Assembly: GCA_945947915.1 (NCBI GenBank)
Contig: CAMEZQ010000007.1
Location: 1-64,000 of the forward strand
DNA length: 64,000 nt
Direction of reading: 5' to 3'
From: an uncultured Clostridia bacterium
GTDB lineage: Bacteria > Bacillota > Clostridia > Oscillospirales > Butyricicoccaceae
In this document: positions 7,717 through 16,350 of the stretch, one piece after another
Layout: the number at the start of each line of letters is the position of its first letter
How positions within the stretch are numbered: position 1 is the first letter of the stretch
Made by a program: the position numbers and the translations under genes
The notes under the pieces: generated by a model
The model's database searches: none
What the model saw: only the letters and a program-made list of their open reading frames with translations
Told to the model about the DNA's origin: nothing

Positions 7717-9354
7717 TTATTTGCTGATGTAATTGAGGGGATTGACCGTCTTGCCGTTGAGGCGGATCTCAAAGTGGACGTGGGGGCCGGTGGAACGGCC
7801 GGTGCTGCCCACCAGGGCGATGGTCTCGCCCTTGGCGACGCTCTGCCCCACCTTGACCAGCAGCTTGCTGCAGTGGGCATAAACCGTGGTAAAGCCGTTG
7901 CCGTGGTCGATAAAGACACAGTAGCCGTAATTGCCCTTCCAGCCGGCATAGGTGACCTTGCCGCCGTCGGAAGCAAAGATCGACGTGCCCACCGCGCCGG
8001 CAAAATCGACGCCGGTGTGGAAATCGCCCAGGCTCCGGCGATAGCCATAGCCCGAGGAAAAATACCCGTTGGAGGGCTTCCTGAAGCTGCCTGTGGCGGC
8101 CTTCTTGGGCGGCTGCTTGGTGCCGACCTCGATGATCTCATCCACCGGCTCCACGGTGTTGATCCATTCCAGAATGGTGCGCGACTGCTCCTGCCCATCG
8201 ACATAGACGACATCGGCCGTCACTTCGGCCTCGCCGTAAACGCCGGCCTGCTTGACGCGGCTCTGGGTGGTATATAGCGCGTCGGTGGTCTGCTTGACGG
8301 TCTCGTAGCCCACCCGGCGGGTGTAATGCTCGGTGACCGTTTCCTTGACCGACAGGGTCGGCACCGAAGCCGCCAGCGTGATCTTATCGCCCACATGGAT
8401 CTTTTCGGCCTGCAGGCCGGGATTGATGGAAAGAATGGCCGAGACCGTCGTATCGTATTTCTGGGCGATGGCCGAAACGGTATCGCCGGCCTGCACGGTG
8501 TAGACCACCGATTCGCTGGTATTGCCCGAAAGCCGGCTCTCGATCTCGTCGATGGACATCAGGGTCACATCGGTGCCGCTGGCCGGCCTCACCGCGACAT
8601 CCTGCACGAACTCCACGCGGCCGCCGTGGGTGGACACGGCGTTGGATTCCAGCATGCGCTGTTTGAGCAGCTCCAGGGCCGTGCGGCTATCGTGGGCGCC
8701 CACCACCTGGCCGTCGACGGTCAGCACATATCTGGCCGTCTGGTTGCCCAGGCTCGACAGAATGAAATTGGAAACGCTTTCTTCATTGACGGCCTGGCCG
8801 CCGGTGCTGTAGCCCAGGCTGTAGGCCACATCCAGATCCAGGCTATACGGCGTGCCGAGATAATCCGACACCTGCTCGCTCACCCGGTCCAGAATGGCCT
8901 CCATCTCGCTGCGGCTGGAAACATAGCCCATGGTCTGCCCGTTGATGGAGACCTTGAGCTCGATGCCCAAAAAGCTGGTCGTGCAGATGCAGACGGTGGC
9001 CGTCAGCAGCAGCATGCAGGGGATCAGACGGTCGCGCGGCGCCGAACGGCTGCGCAGCCGGAGCCCTGCCAGGCGAAGCTCGGCGCCCGCCGCGGCCAGC
9101 AGCTCCGCCAGCGGATCGATATAGCGGGCGGCCCGCCGGAGCACCCGCCAGACCCAGTCAAAGCCCCGGCAGGCCAGGCTGTATACGCCCGACAAAACCA
9201 GGGCCAGAAATCCGAAAAGATTATGTACCGCCTGGGTGGTCCGGCCGATGCCGGCCAGGCGGCCGATCTGAAGCCGGAACACCACCCACTTGCGGTGGAG
9301 CACCGAAAGCAGCGCTGTCAGACCTCTTTTGCGATATTGATTCAGTGTAGCCAT
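7717..9354 (-). CDS. Membrane-anchored M23 peptidase with LysM and G5 domains
   Basis: A 545-residue cell-wall endopeptidase expected to cut peptidoglycan cross-bridges outside the membrane. Hydrophobic segments lie at 46-62 and 110-131. The rest is outside: LysM (283-328) and G5 (331-412) bind wall glycans. The M23 domain (432-540) carries HTGVD (H446, D450), H494 and HVH (H525, H527), so the zinc site is complete. The start is the ATG at 9354 after AAGAAGG. The frame is open for 21 more upstream codons, but no better ribosome binding site is seen there. A related architecture occurs in SpoIIQ-like and cell-separation enzymes; the nearby spoIIE fits a developmental role, but this is inference. 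Confidence 0.9.
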   Translation of the reverse strand: MATLNQYRKRGLTALLSVLHRKWVVFRLQIGRLAGIGRTTQAVHNLFGFLALVLSGVYSLACRGFDWVWRVLRRAARYIDPLAELLAAAGAELRLAGLRLRSRSAPRDRLIPCMLLLTATVCICTTSFLGIELKVSINGQTMGYVSSRSEMEAILDRVSEQVSDYLGTPYSLDLDVAYSLGYSTGGQAVNEESVSNFILSSLGNQTARYVLTVDGQVVGAHDSRTALELLKQRMLESNAVSTHGGRVEFVQDVAVRPASGTDVTLMSIDEIESRLSGNTSESVVYTVQAGDTVSAIAQKYDTTVSAILSINPGLQAEKIHVGDKITLAASVPTLSVKETVTEHYTRRVGYETVKQTTDALYTTQSRVKQAGVYGEAEVTADVVYVDGQEQSRTILEWINTVEPVDEIIEVGTKQPPKKAATGSFRKPSNGYFSSGYGYRRSLGDFHTGVDFAGAVGTSIFASDGGKVTYAGWKGNYGYCVFIDHGNGFTTVYAHCSKLLVKVGQSVAKGETIALVGSTGRSTGPHVHFEIRLNGKTVNPLNYISK

Positions 9355-9426
9355 AGAAACCTTCTTTACAAAATATAAGCACGAAAGCACGCGATAAGCA
9401 TTACAAATTGGTAACAATCCGTTGCA

Positions 9427-9455
9427 ATCATACTATAAAGCGGCCGTTTTGTCAA
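9427..9455 (-). promoter_or_regulatory. Sigma-A promoter of the M23 peptidase gene
   Basis: On the minus strand, TTGACA (9450-9455) and TATGAT (9427-9432) have a 17-base spacer. Confidence 0.8.
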
Positions 9456-9511
9456 CACTATGGCGCATCTGTCGTTTTTTCAGGCCGGATGCCCGGCCCC
9501 GCTCTGCCCGG

Positions 9512-9790
9512 TCACAGCCCCAGCAGAGGCAGCAGGAACAGAAGCCCCGCCCCGCAGGCGCCGCCCAGCAGAAAGGCCAGCACATAGGGCAGGACCCGGT
9601 GCTTGCGCATGGCCGGCAGGGCGGCGACGGTGTATTTCCCGGCGATGGAATCGGCCAGCCGCAGCAGATCCTCCGGGCTGTCCAGCTTTTCCCGGTCGCT
9701 TTCGGGGGCCAGAATAAAAATGGCCTGCTCAAACCCGCTCTTCTCGCCGGGATTCAGAATAACCGCCTGCTTGGCCGTGCCTTTGACCAT
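9512..9790 (-). CDS. Small membrane protein downstream of spoIIE
   Basis: A 92-residue protein of unrecognised family. Residues 1-60 are polar and mixed. The C-terminal 25 residues are a single hydrophobic, Gly/Ala/Leu-rich segment that would anchor it as a tail in the membrane. The start has a good GGGAGG ribosome binding site. It lies 40 bases after the spoIIE stop on the same strand, with no terminator between, so it is probably co-transcribed and may be a sporulation or SpoIIE-associated factor. That role is inferred from position only. Confidence 0.65.
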   Translation of the reverse strand: MVKGTAKQAVILNPGEKSGFEQAIFILAPESDREKLDSPEDLLRLADSIAGKYTVAALPAMRKHRVLPYVLAFLLGGACGAGLLFLLPLLGL

Positions 9791-9830
9791 GATCTCATTT
9801 CCTCCCTGTCACAATCGGTTTCGACAGGCT

Positions 9831-12128
9831 TTATTCTGCCCCGCCGGCCGGCTGTTTATCCGCGGACGACACCGAAAGCACCAATACGGTCAGGTCGTCC
9901 CGGCTCTCCTGCCCGCAGGCATTCAGCACCTCGCCGGCCGTCAGCTCCCGGCGGCACAGCAGGCCGGCATCGCCGATCTCGGCGCCGTCGCTGGCCATGA
10001 CGATGCGGCTGCCGTCCCGCACCAGCAGGTCGACCGGACGCAGGGGCTGGCTGCCGCCCGGGTCGGCCCCCGGCGGCAGGGCCGTCACCGAAATGGCCGT
10101 CATCTGCCCCTGATCGATCTGATAGCTGTCGGCCGCGCCGCACTTGATCATCCGGCCCATGCCGGTAAACAGGTCGATCTCCAGCAGGTCCAGCGTGGCA
10201 AAGCCCTCGCTGCCCCGCGCCCGCAGAAAAGGCACCACGGCCCGGGCGCTCTCCACCAGCGAACAGCCGCTGCGCACGAAGGCGGCCAGAAGCTCCACGG
10301 CGTTTTTGGACAGCCGGGCCGCTTCCTCGCCCGTGCCCATCCCGTCGGACAGCAGCACGACGGCCCGTCCGTCTTCGGTGTGCAGAAACATATGATAATC
10401 GCCGCAGACCTCCTCCCCCGGCTTTTTGCGCACGGCGCTGCTGACCGACACCCGCAGCGCCTCCCGCTCTTTATACAGATAAATATCGCCGTCTTTGCCG
10501 CAGACCGGCTCGCAGGGCAGGAACCGGCGGTTCAGCGCCAGCTCGGCCGAACGCAGAAAAGATCCCTCGTCGACCCACGGCTCGCCGGCGGGGAAAGGCC
10601 CGACGCGCATGTGCAGCCGGCCGTCCTTCTGATAGACTTCGGCCTCCAGCCCCCGCCGGTAGGCCGGCAGGATGCGGGCGATCTGCTTTTCGGCCAGCGG
10701 CTTGCGGACGTAATCTCCCCGGGCCGCGCCGGCCAGGTCGTCGACGGCGGCGCTGATACCGGCATACTGCTCCCGCAGCAGGCGGGCCTGTCCAGCCGCC
10801 TCCGCCCGTTTGGCCCGCCGCCGCAGATAGGACATATATTCCTGGTTGACGGCGGCGCACAGGGCCGTCTTGCTGACACACCGGGCGGCCAGGCGTCCGG
10901 AGAGCTGCCCCGGAGAAGTGTGGCCGCTGGCCCGCAGCCCGGGCAGCAGATCGTTGAGGTCGCCGAAGGTGGAAACGTAATCCTCGATCCAGCAGGTCCG
11001 GGCCATGCCGCAATTCCGGCAGACGGCGGCCACGGCCCGGTCAAAGACCACCGATACGTCCTCCTCGGCCGGTTCGGCGGCAGCCGCGCTGCGCGAAAGG
11101 GCCGCGATGGCCCGGCCCAGGTCACGCAGGCGCCGGGAGGCCGCTTCGGCCGCCGGCGCTCCGGCAAAGGCGTGCATACCGCCGCCGCGTCTGCCTGCCG
11201 TTTCAGAAAAAGCCGTCCCCTCGCCGGGCAGCAGCAGAAAGACCGACGCCGCCAGGAAATAATCGTAGATGCATCCCATGGCCCGCGGCTCGGCAAAGCC
11301 CCACAGCAGCACGGTGACGCCGGTGAGCAGAAAGGCCAGGCAGAAGGGAATGCGTCCGCTGCCGGGCATCAGCGCCGCCGCCACGGCCGAAAGCCCGAAT
11401 ACGGCGGCGAAAAAAGGCCCTCCGCCGCAGGCCATATCGAGAAAGGCGCCGATGACCAGGCCGAAGGCCGCCCCCGACAGGCGCTGCCCGGTGCCCGTCC
11501 GTCCCCGGTCGGAAAAGACAGCGCCGCAGGTGACCGACATGGTCAGCACCACCGCCGCGGCCACGGCCGGCGAGATGAGGCCGAACAGGCGCAGCCCGGC
11601 AAAGGCGGCAATGGTCATCATGCCCAATACGGCCTGCCGCACCCGCCCCTTTTCCCCCTCCCGGGGCAGCAGCAGGCAGTAGGTGCACAGGGCGGTCAGC
11701 GCTCCCTCCAGCGCCAGCAGGCCCACGCGGCCGATGCCCTCGGTCAGCGCGAAAGGCAGCTTGATGACGGCGATGATCCCCGCCAGCGCCGGCGGCAGGA
11801 ACAGCTCCCGCGCATCGCATTCCCGCAGCAGGAAGGCGTCGGCCGCCAGCGCGACGATGCAGGCCGCGCCGTACAGCAGTCCCTCCCGCGCGCCGCAGAC
11901 CATGAGGCTGCCCAGAAATGCGCCGCAGCAGCCCCATAGCCGGTCGTTCTCTTTCAGCGACAGCGCGTAGCACAGCCCGAAGGGCCGGATATACCCCATC
12001 AGGCAGGCGTCGGTCAGCAAAAAGGCCAGCAGAAAATGGCCGAAGCCGGCGTATCTGCCCATCCGTTTCCCAAGCTGCGCCATCTGTTCCCGCCCGGCGG
12101 CCGGACGTTTTGTTTCACGAGTCTGCAT
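9831..12128 (-). CDS. spoIIE: Stage II sporulation protein E (SpoIIE), PP2C-type phosphatase
   Basis: SpoIIE dephosphorylates SpoIIAA in the forespore to release sigma-F, and also acts at the polar septum. The 765-residue product has a polytopic N-terminal half with about ten hydrophobic segments between residues 25 and 320. A cysteine-containing regulatory middle follows, then a C-terminal PP2C domain. Phosphatase motifs include L-L-S-D-G-M-G-T-G and M-A-S-D-G-A-E-I-G-D, which supply metal-binding Asp residues. The length is slightly under the Bacillus protein (about 827). A strong AAAGGAG precedes the ATG. No convincing Spo0A box was found upstream, where the region is interrupted by a dispersed repeat. 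The presence of spoIIE shows the organism sporulates or descends from spore formers. Confidence 0.95.
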   Translation of the reverse strand: MQTRETKRPAAGREQMAQLGKRMGRYAGFGHFLLAFLLTDACLMGYIRPFGLCYALSLKENDRLWGCCGAFLGSLMVCGAREGLLYGAACIVALAADAFLLRECDARELFLPPALAGIIAVIKLPFALTEGIGRVGLLALEGALTALCTYCLLLPREGEKGRVRQAVLGMMTIAAFAGLRLFGLISPAVAAAVVLTMSVTCGAVFSDRGRTGTGQRLSGAAFGLVIGAFLDMACGGGPFFAAVFGLSAVAAALMPGSGRIPFCLAFLLTGVTVLLWGFAEPRAMGCIYDYFLAASVFLLLPGEGTAFSETAGRRGGGMHAFAGAPAAEAASRRLRDLGRAIAALSRSAAAAEPAEEDVSVVFDRAVAAVCRNCGMARTCWIEDYVSTFGDLNDLLPGLRASGHTSPGQLSGRLAARCVSKTALCAAVNQEYMSYLRRRAKRAEAAGQARLLREQYAGISAAVDDLAGAARGDYVRKPLAEKQIARILPAYRRGLEAEVYQKDGRLHMRVGPFPAGEPWVDEGSFLRSAELALNRRFLPCEPVCGKDGDIYLYKEREALRVSVSSAVRKKPGEEVCGDYHMFLHTEDGRAVVLLSDGMGTGEEAARLSKNAVELLAAFVRSGCSLVESARAVVPFLRARGSEGFATLDLLEIDLFTGMGRMIKCGAADSYQIDQGQMTAISVTALPPGADPGGSQPLRPVDLLVRDGSRIVMASDGAEIGDAGLLCRRELTAGEVLNACGQESRDDLTVLVLSVSSADKQPAGGAE

Positions 12129-12182
12129 AATCTCAATCTCCTTTTGGTAACATTTACCATTCTACCCGGAGCCATGCCGGGA

Positions 12183-12211
12183 ATTTATCGGGAAATGCAG
12201 TGGGAAATAGA
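12183..12211. repeat. 29-bp direct repeat flanking dispersed repeat copy a (left)
   Basis: Identical to 12385-12413. It begins ATTTATCGGG and ends GGGAAATAGA. The pair brackets a 173-bp dispersed element. Confidence 0.9.
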
Positions 12212-12384
12212 TTTTGGACACGCGCCCGCTGCCGGGCTTTTCTATGGAATTGTTTTTCCACGGACACGCGCCGGGGAAAAACGCCTTAACCCGCCGGTTT
12301 TCCGCAGAAAAACGGCGAAACCGGCCCGCAGGCCGGAGCCTGTTTGTCGAAGAAAACCCAGCGCAGCGGTTTTCTGACGGCCGC
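12212..12384 (+). repeat. Dispersed structured repeat, full copy a
   Basis: Hairpin A is 12223-12240. Stem B pairs TTTTTCC (from 12253) with GGGGAAAAA. Hairpin C1 is GCCGGTTTTCC/GAAAAACGGC-like. Hairpin C2 is CCGGCC-CGCA-GGCCGG at 12321-12336. Stem D is TGTCGAAGAAAACC with GGTTTTCTGAC at 12344-12378. It lies between divergent genes rather than behind one, so terminator activity alone does not explain it. Confidence 0.85.
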
Positions 12385-12413
12385 ATTTATCGGGAAATGC
12401 AGTGGGAAATAGA
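12385..12413. repeat. 29-bp direct repeat flanking dispersed repeat copy a (right)
   Basis: Perfect match to 12183-12211. Confidence 0.9.
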
Positions 12414-12445
12414 GTTCCGGACATGCTTTATTTACAAAAACCCGT

Positions 12446-12474
12446 TTGAATCTGCAGGCATATCTTGTTATAAT
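12446..12474 (+). promoter_or_regulatory. Sigma-A promoter of the patatin-like gene
   Basis: TTGAAT (12446-12451), 17-base spacer, TATAAT (12469-12474); the ATG follows 33 bases later. Confidence 0.85.
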
Positions 12475-12507
12475 CTTAAAAACAAAAAGAGAAACGGAGG
12501 GTTATCC

Positions 12508-13683
12508 ATGCTTGGAATCGCACTGGAGGGCGGCGGCGCCAAGGGCGCGTTTCACATCGGCGCCATTCAGGCCTGTATGGAGATGGGCGTATATCCGCCC
12601 CAGGCCGTAGCCGGCACCTCGATCGGCGCCATGAACGCCGCCATGATCGCCCAGGGAGATTACGAAAAGGCACGGCAGCTCTGGGAGAATATCAGCGGCA
12701 AGGATATTTACGATCCGGAAAACGAAAAGCTGATCTATGCCAACCTGCGGGAGCTGCAGCTGCAGGATCTGCCCGAGATGTGGGAGAGCATCAAGGATTT
12801 TTTTGCCGACCGCGGCATCAACAATACCAATATGCGGCGCATCATCGCCGAAAACATCGACCCCGACAAGCTGATGGCCAGCCCCATCGATTACGGCATC
12901 GTCACCTTTGCCCTGCCGGATTTTGAGGCCGTGGAGATCTTCAAGGAGGAAATGGGCAAGGAAAACATCCCCACCTATATTCTGGCCAGCGCCGCTTTCC
13001 CCGGCTTCCAGAAGGTGAGCATGGGTCAGCGCTTTTTCGTCGACGGCGGCGTTTACGACAACTGCCCCGTCAATATGCTGCTGGAGCGGGGCTGCGACCG
13101 CGTCATCGCCGTGCGCACCAACGCCGTGGGCATCACACGCTACGACGAAAAGGACGCCCGGGTGACCACCATCACCCCCAGCGAGGATCTGGGGTCGCTG
13201 ATGAAGTTTTCTCCCGAAACGGCCCGGCACAACATCGAGCTGGGCTATTACGACGGCCTGCGCGCCCTCATGCATCTGGGCGGACGGCACTATTACCTCA
13301 CCGATACGGGCCACGGGCTTTCTGCCCGCCTCTACGGCCTGCCCGACGGACTGATCCTGTCCTGCGCCCGGTCGCTGCGCATCAGCAGCCGCATCCATCC
13401 CCGGCGCCTGCTTTTTGAGCGCCTGCTGCCTGTTCTGTTCGACGAACTGGACCTGACCCGGTCGGACAGCTACGACGACCTCGTGCTGGCCATGATCGAA
13501 GACCGGGCCGAGCGCTGCGGCATCCGCCGCCTGAGCCTCTATACGGCCCGGGAGCTGTTTGCCCTGGGGCTGGCTGCCCATCCCCCCGCACGCCAGAAAG
13601 CCCTGCCCCGGGTCATCGACGCCATCCTCGGCGCGCTGGCCCAGACCGACGGCAGTTCACCCACAAACGCTTTCAAGGCATAA
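12508..13683 (+). CDS. Patatin-like phospholipase / lipid acyl hydrolase
   Basis: A 391-residue serine hydrolase of the patatin (RssA-like) family, expected to release acyl groups from lipids. The catalytic dyad is visible: Ser38 in GTSIG (36-40) and Asp179 in DGG (179-181). The oxyanion loop is GGGAKG at 8-13. Residues 1-200 are the patatin domain. The C-terminal half is less conserved and may cap the active site. There is no signal peptide, so it is cytoplasmic or peripheral. The start is the ATG at 12508 behind CGGAGG; an open frame upstream crosses the repeat and promoter and is not used. Confidence 0.88.
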   Translation: MLGIALEGGGAKGAFHIGAIQACMEMGVYPPQAVAGTSIGAMNAAMIAQGDYEKARQLWENISGKDIYDPENEKLIYANLRELQLQDLPEMWESIKDFFADRGINNTNMRRIIAENIDPDKLMASPIDYGIVTFALPDFEAVEIFKEEMGKENIPTYILASAAFPGFQKVSMGQRFFVDGGVYDNCPVNMLLERGCDRVIAVRTNAVGITRYDEKDARVTTITPSEDLGSLMKFSPETARHNIELGYYDGLRALMHLGGRHYYLTDTGHGLSARLYGLPDGLILSCARSLRISSRIHPRRLLFERLLPVLFDELDLTRSDSYDDLVLAMIEDRAERCGIRRLSLYTARELFALGLAAHPPARQKALPRVIDAILGALAQTDGSSPTNAFKA

Positions 13684-13742
13684 GTCACAGAAAAGCGCGC
13701 GCCTGCCGGGGCGGACAAGTGGAATTGAAATGGAAAAATAAA

Positions 13743-13790
13743 ACCGCCCCGAAGCTTTCCCGGATGGGAAAACCTCGGGGCGGTATTTTC
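13743..13790. terminator. Bidirectional terminator between the patatin gene and the GH3 gene
   Basis: ACCGCCCCGA (13743-13752) pairs with TCGGGGCGGT (13775-13784). An inner TTTCCC-GGAT-GGGAAA stem and A/T-rich flanks are present. Confidence 0.85.
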
Positions 13791-13803
13791 TGAGCATCTG
13801 TAA

Positions 13804-14994
13804 TTACAGGATGCCCAGGTCGATCTTCCAGAGCAGAATACGCAGGACGGAATCATCGATGCGGCTTTCGGAAATGCGGCCCGCACGGACGGCATCCACC
13901 ACGGCGGGCACCTGCTGCTCAAACTCGGTGCAGCAGATCAGGTCGTTGCCGGCCTCCACGGCCAGCACGGCGGCTTCGGGCACCGAGGTGAACTGCCGGA
14001 TGGCGTCCATATAGAGGTCGTCGGTGACGATGACGCCGTCAAAGCCCAGCTCCTCCCGCAGCAGCCTGTGTACCTCCGGCGAGAGGGAAGCCGGATTTTC
14101 GGCGTCCATGGCCTGCACCACGTTGTGGCAGACCAGCACGGCGTCGGCGCCGCAGGCGATGCCCTCCCGGAAGGGCTGCAGGTCGGCGCTCTCAAAGGTC
14201 TCCAGCGGCCGGTCGTCGAAGGTCATGGCCGTATGGCTGTCGCCCACGTCGCCGTAGCCGGGGAAATGCTTGAGGACGCTGCCCATGCCCTCGGCCTCCA
14301 TGACCGAGACCACGTTGCGCACATACTGGGCCGTCAGCTCGGCGCTGCGGCCGAAGGAACGCTGATACATAAAGGCATTGGCATCCAGGGTGACATCGGC
14401 CACCGGAGCCATGTTGACATTGATGCCCAGGCTGGAAAGCAGCCGGCATTTGTCGGCCGTATCGGTCTGGATCAGGTCGAAGCCGCCTTCGTCATAGAGG
14501 GCGCGGGGCGATTTGAAAGGCACCGAACGGAAGGCCTTGTAGCGGCTGACGCGGTTGACCGTGCCGCCCTCCTCGTCGACGGCGATCAGCAGGGGCGTTT
14601 TGACCGCCGCCTGCAGGGCGGCGATATCGGCGGCCGCCTGCTCGCGGGTCTTGTCCTGAAAATCCCGGCCGAAAAGGATATAGCCGCCCAGCGCATACTG
14701 CGACGCCTGTTCGGCGGCGTCGGTCTCCGGGCAGCGGGCCAGGAACATCTGCCCCACCTTTTCCTCCAGCGTCATGGCCGCCAGCGTCGATACGGCCTTC
14801 TCCTCCTCCGGGGTGCGGACCACATCGGACGTATCGGGTGCCGCATCGCCGGACGCGTCATCCTGGCTGCCGGCGGGATCGGCCGCTTCTTCCTCGACCG
14901 GGCCGGCGTCTGTCGCGGGGATCTCGGTGGTCCCCACCGGGCCGCAGCCGACCGCCAGCAGCAGGGCCAGCAGCAGAGGTATGATCTTTCGCAT
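13804..14994 (-). CDS. Glycoside hydrolase family 3 lipoprotein (beta-N-acetylhexosaminidase type)
   Basis: A 396-residue lipoprotein with lipobox LAVGC (Cys17), then an acidic linker to about residue 65. A GH3 TIM barrel follows. NagZ-like marks are KHFPGYGD (242-249) followed by DSH (252-254), the His/Asp general acid-base loop, and the nucleophile region VTDDL with candidate Asp325. Such enzymes trim N-acetylglucosamine from muropeptides at the cell surface. Start selection: the ATG at 14994 has GGAGGAG upstream and gives a proper signal sequence. Other GH3 specificities cannot be ruled out. Confidence 0.88.
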   Translation of the reverse strand: MRKIIPLLLALLLAVGCGPVGTTEIPATDAGPVEEEAADPAGSQDDASGDAAPDTSDVVRTPEEEKAVSTLAAMTLEEKVGQMFLARCPETDAAEQASQYALGGYILFGRDFQDKTREQAAADIAALQAAVKTPLLIAVDEEGGTVNRVSRYKAFRSVPFKSPRALYDEGGFDLIQTDTADKCRLLSSLGINVNMAPVADVTLDANAFMYQRSFGRSAELTAQYVRNVVSVMEAEGMGSVLKHFPGYGDVGDSHTAMTFDDRPLETFESADLQPFREGIACGADAVLVCHNVVQAMDAENPASLSPEVHRLLREELGFDGVIVTDDLYMDAIRQFTSVPEAAVLAVEAGNDLICCTEFEQQVPAVVDAVRAGRISESRIDDSVLRILLWKIDLGIL

Positions 14995-15019
14995 AGGCAA
15001 TCTCCTCCATAGGATAAAA

Positions 15020-15047
15020 TCGCCGCAGCGCAAAGCTGCGGCGAAGG
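15020..15047. repeat. 28-bp flanking hairpin repeat, left of dispersed repeat copy b
   Basis: A CGCCGCAGC/GCTGCGGCG hairpin with a GCAAA loop. It matches 15221-15248 with one mismatch, in the loop. Confidence 0.88.
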
Positions 15048-15220
15048 GTGCAAAGAGCCCGCCTTCATGCAGGCTTTTCTATAAGATGTTTTTTCACGGA
15101 CATGTGCCGGGAAAAAACACCCCTGCCCGCCGGTTTTTCCGCAGAAAAACGGCGAAACCGGCCCGCGGGCCGGAGCCAAAATGTCGAAGAAAACCCAGCG
15201 CAGCGGTTTTCTGACAGCTT
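15048..15220 (+). repeat. Dispersed structured repeat, full copy b
   Basis: The same hairpin order as copy a, and the same 173-bp distance between flanking duplicates. Stem B here pairs TTTTTTC with GGGAAAAAA, so both arms changed together relative to copy a. C2 reads CCGGCCCGCGGGCCGG. Stem D ends in CTGACAGC. It sits upstream of the GH3 gene and downstream of the DUF1177 gene, antisense to their transcription. Confidence 0.87.
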
Positions 15221-15248
15221 TCGCCGCAGCACAAAGCTGCGGCGAAGG
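15221..15248. repeat. 28-bp flanking hairpin repeat, right of dispersed repeat copy b
   Basis: The second copy of the flanking hairpin (loop ACAAA). It also lies just downstream of the DUF1177 stop and could act in its termination. Confidence 0.85.
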
Positions 15249-15268
15249 ATGGGTGGGATGAAGGCGGG

Positions 15269-16204
15269 TTATTTTCTGCCCTTGGTCTGGAAATGCTTCA
15301 TATCGCCGTACAGCTCGACCAGCAGCTTATACTCCTCGGGATCGTAGAAGCTGCACTGACCGCGGGTAAAGTCCTTGGCGACCTCAATAATGAAGCGGGC
15401 GGCTTCCTCCACATCGACGATGTGGGTGGCGCCGGTGGCACAGCCAGCCACGGGCGTTTCGGTGGTGATGGCGATACCGACGACGGGCGCCGTGGTGGCC
15501 ACACTGGGCTGCAGGATGCTGTTCATGTGATAAACGCCGTTGCCGTAGGGGGTAATGTCCTGCAGCGACAGGGGGAAGACATAGGCCGGCTGGCCGGTGA
15601 CACGGCTCATGATCTCCACCAGATCGTCGCTGGCCTTGAGGATATAGCCCTCCTTGACGGGGCAGGAAATGGCGAAGCCCCGCTTGCAGATGATCTTATT
15701 GCCCTTGGTAGTGTCGGCCGACAGGACGGCGTCGACATCCATCTCCACCTCCAGGCGGTTGATGGTCTCCATTTCCACGGGCGAGCCCATGAAGGGGGTG
15801 GGGAAATGGGGCGAGGTGGGCGCGTTGGGGCAGACGTGGGTCGTGACGATGACGTCGCCAGGCAGCACATCGCCCTTCTTCTTCATCTCGCACAGCTTGA
15901 GGGCGGCCGAAATGGCAGTCAGCGCGCCGTCGCCGTCGGAGACGAAACCGATCATCTCGGGACGTGCGCCCAGGCCGCCCAGACGGCCGGTGACGCCCAG
16001 TGTGGGGGCCGTACCGCCCGACAGCTTGCCGTTTTCACCGCGGATGATGATGCGGACGAAATCCGTTGTGCCTTTGGGGCCGTTCAGCGTCTGGACCTCG
16101 ACACAGTCGCCGAAGCCCCGGGCGGCAAAGAAATCCTTGACGGCCTGGCCGCTGGCGGCGGGATCGTCGAGGATCTCGAATATATCCATGACCTGCTTGA
16201 GCAT
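15269..16204 (-). CDS. DUF1177 family protein
   Basis: A 311-residue soluble protein matching the uncharacterised DUF1177 family by overall sequence pattern: the N-terminal L-K-Q-V-x-D-I-F-E-I-L-D-D, the V-T-T-H-V-C-P-N-A-P segment, and G-C-A-T-G-A-T-H near the C-terminus. Conserved His, Cys and Asp residues suggest a metal or catalytic site. In my recollection, members occur beside amino acid or peptide utilisation genes. That fits this window (pyroglutamyl peptidase and M42 peptidase are present) but is not proof. The function remains unknown. The start has GGAGAG about ten bases upstream. Confidence 0.82.
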   Translation of the reverse strand: MLKQVMDIFEILDDPAASGQAVKDFFAARGFGDCVEVQTLNGPKGTTDFVRIIIRGENGKLSGGTAPTLGVTGRLGGLGARPEMIGFVSDGDGALTAISAALKLCEMKKKGDVLPGDVIVTTHVCPNAPTSPHFPTPFMGSPVEMETINRLEVEMDVDAVLSADTTKGNKIICKRGFAISCPVKEGYILKASDDLVEIMSRVTGQPAYVFPLSLQDITPYGNGVYHMNSILQPSVATTAPVVGIAITTETPVAGCATGATHIVDVEEAARFIIEVAKDFTRGQCSFYDPEEYKLLVELYGDMKHFQTKGRK

Positions 16205-16252
16205 AAGAAAACACTCTCCGTTTCCGTAATATTTTGGTTTTTCACCAAGATA

Positions 16253-16281
16253 ATTCTATCATAGCCGCCGCCGCTTTGCAA
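16253..16281 (-). promoter_or_regulatory. Sigma-A promoter of the DUF1177 gene
   Basis: On the minus strand, TTGCAA (16276-16281), 17-base spacer, TAGAAT (16253-16258). Confidence 0.7.
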
Positions 16282-16350
16282 GAAAGTTGACAAACCGCCC
16301 CGGAGGATCGTATGATAATCTTGATCTTTTTCCCGACAGGAGGGTCCCGT

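Larger units (their letters stand above)
12129..12507. other. Intergenic region between divergent spoIIE and the patatin gene
   Basis: This 379-base region holds a possible spoIIE -10 (TAGAAT on the minus strand, 12159-12164), two identical 29-bp direct repeats, a full copy of the dispersed structured repeat between them, and the patatin promoter at 12446-12474. Frames running through the repeat are not credible genes. Confidence 0.75.

Noticed and set aside
12214-12507. Upstream-extended start of the patatin gene and similar short frames at the other repeat copies, giving a recurring A-E-K-R-R-N-R-P-A-G peptide
   Set aside because: The recurring peptide is translation of the dispersed non-coding repeat. 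It lies upstream of, or across, a good promoter and has no ribosome binding site.
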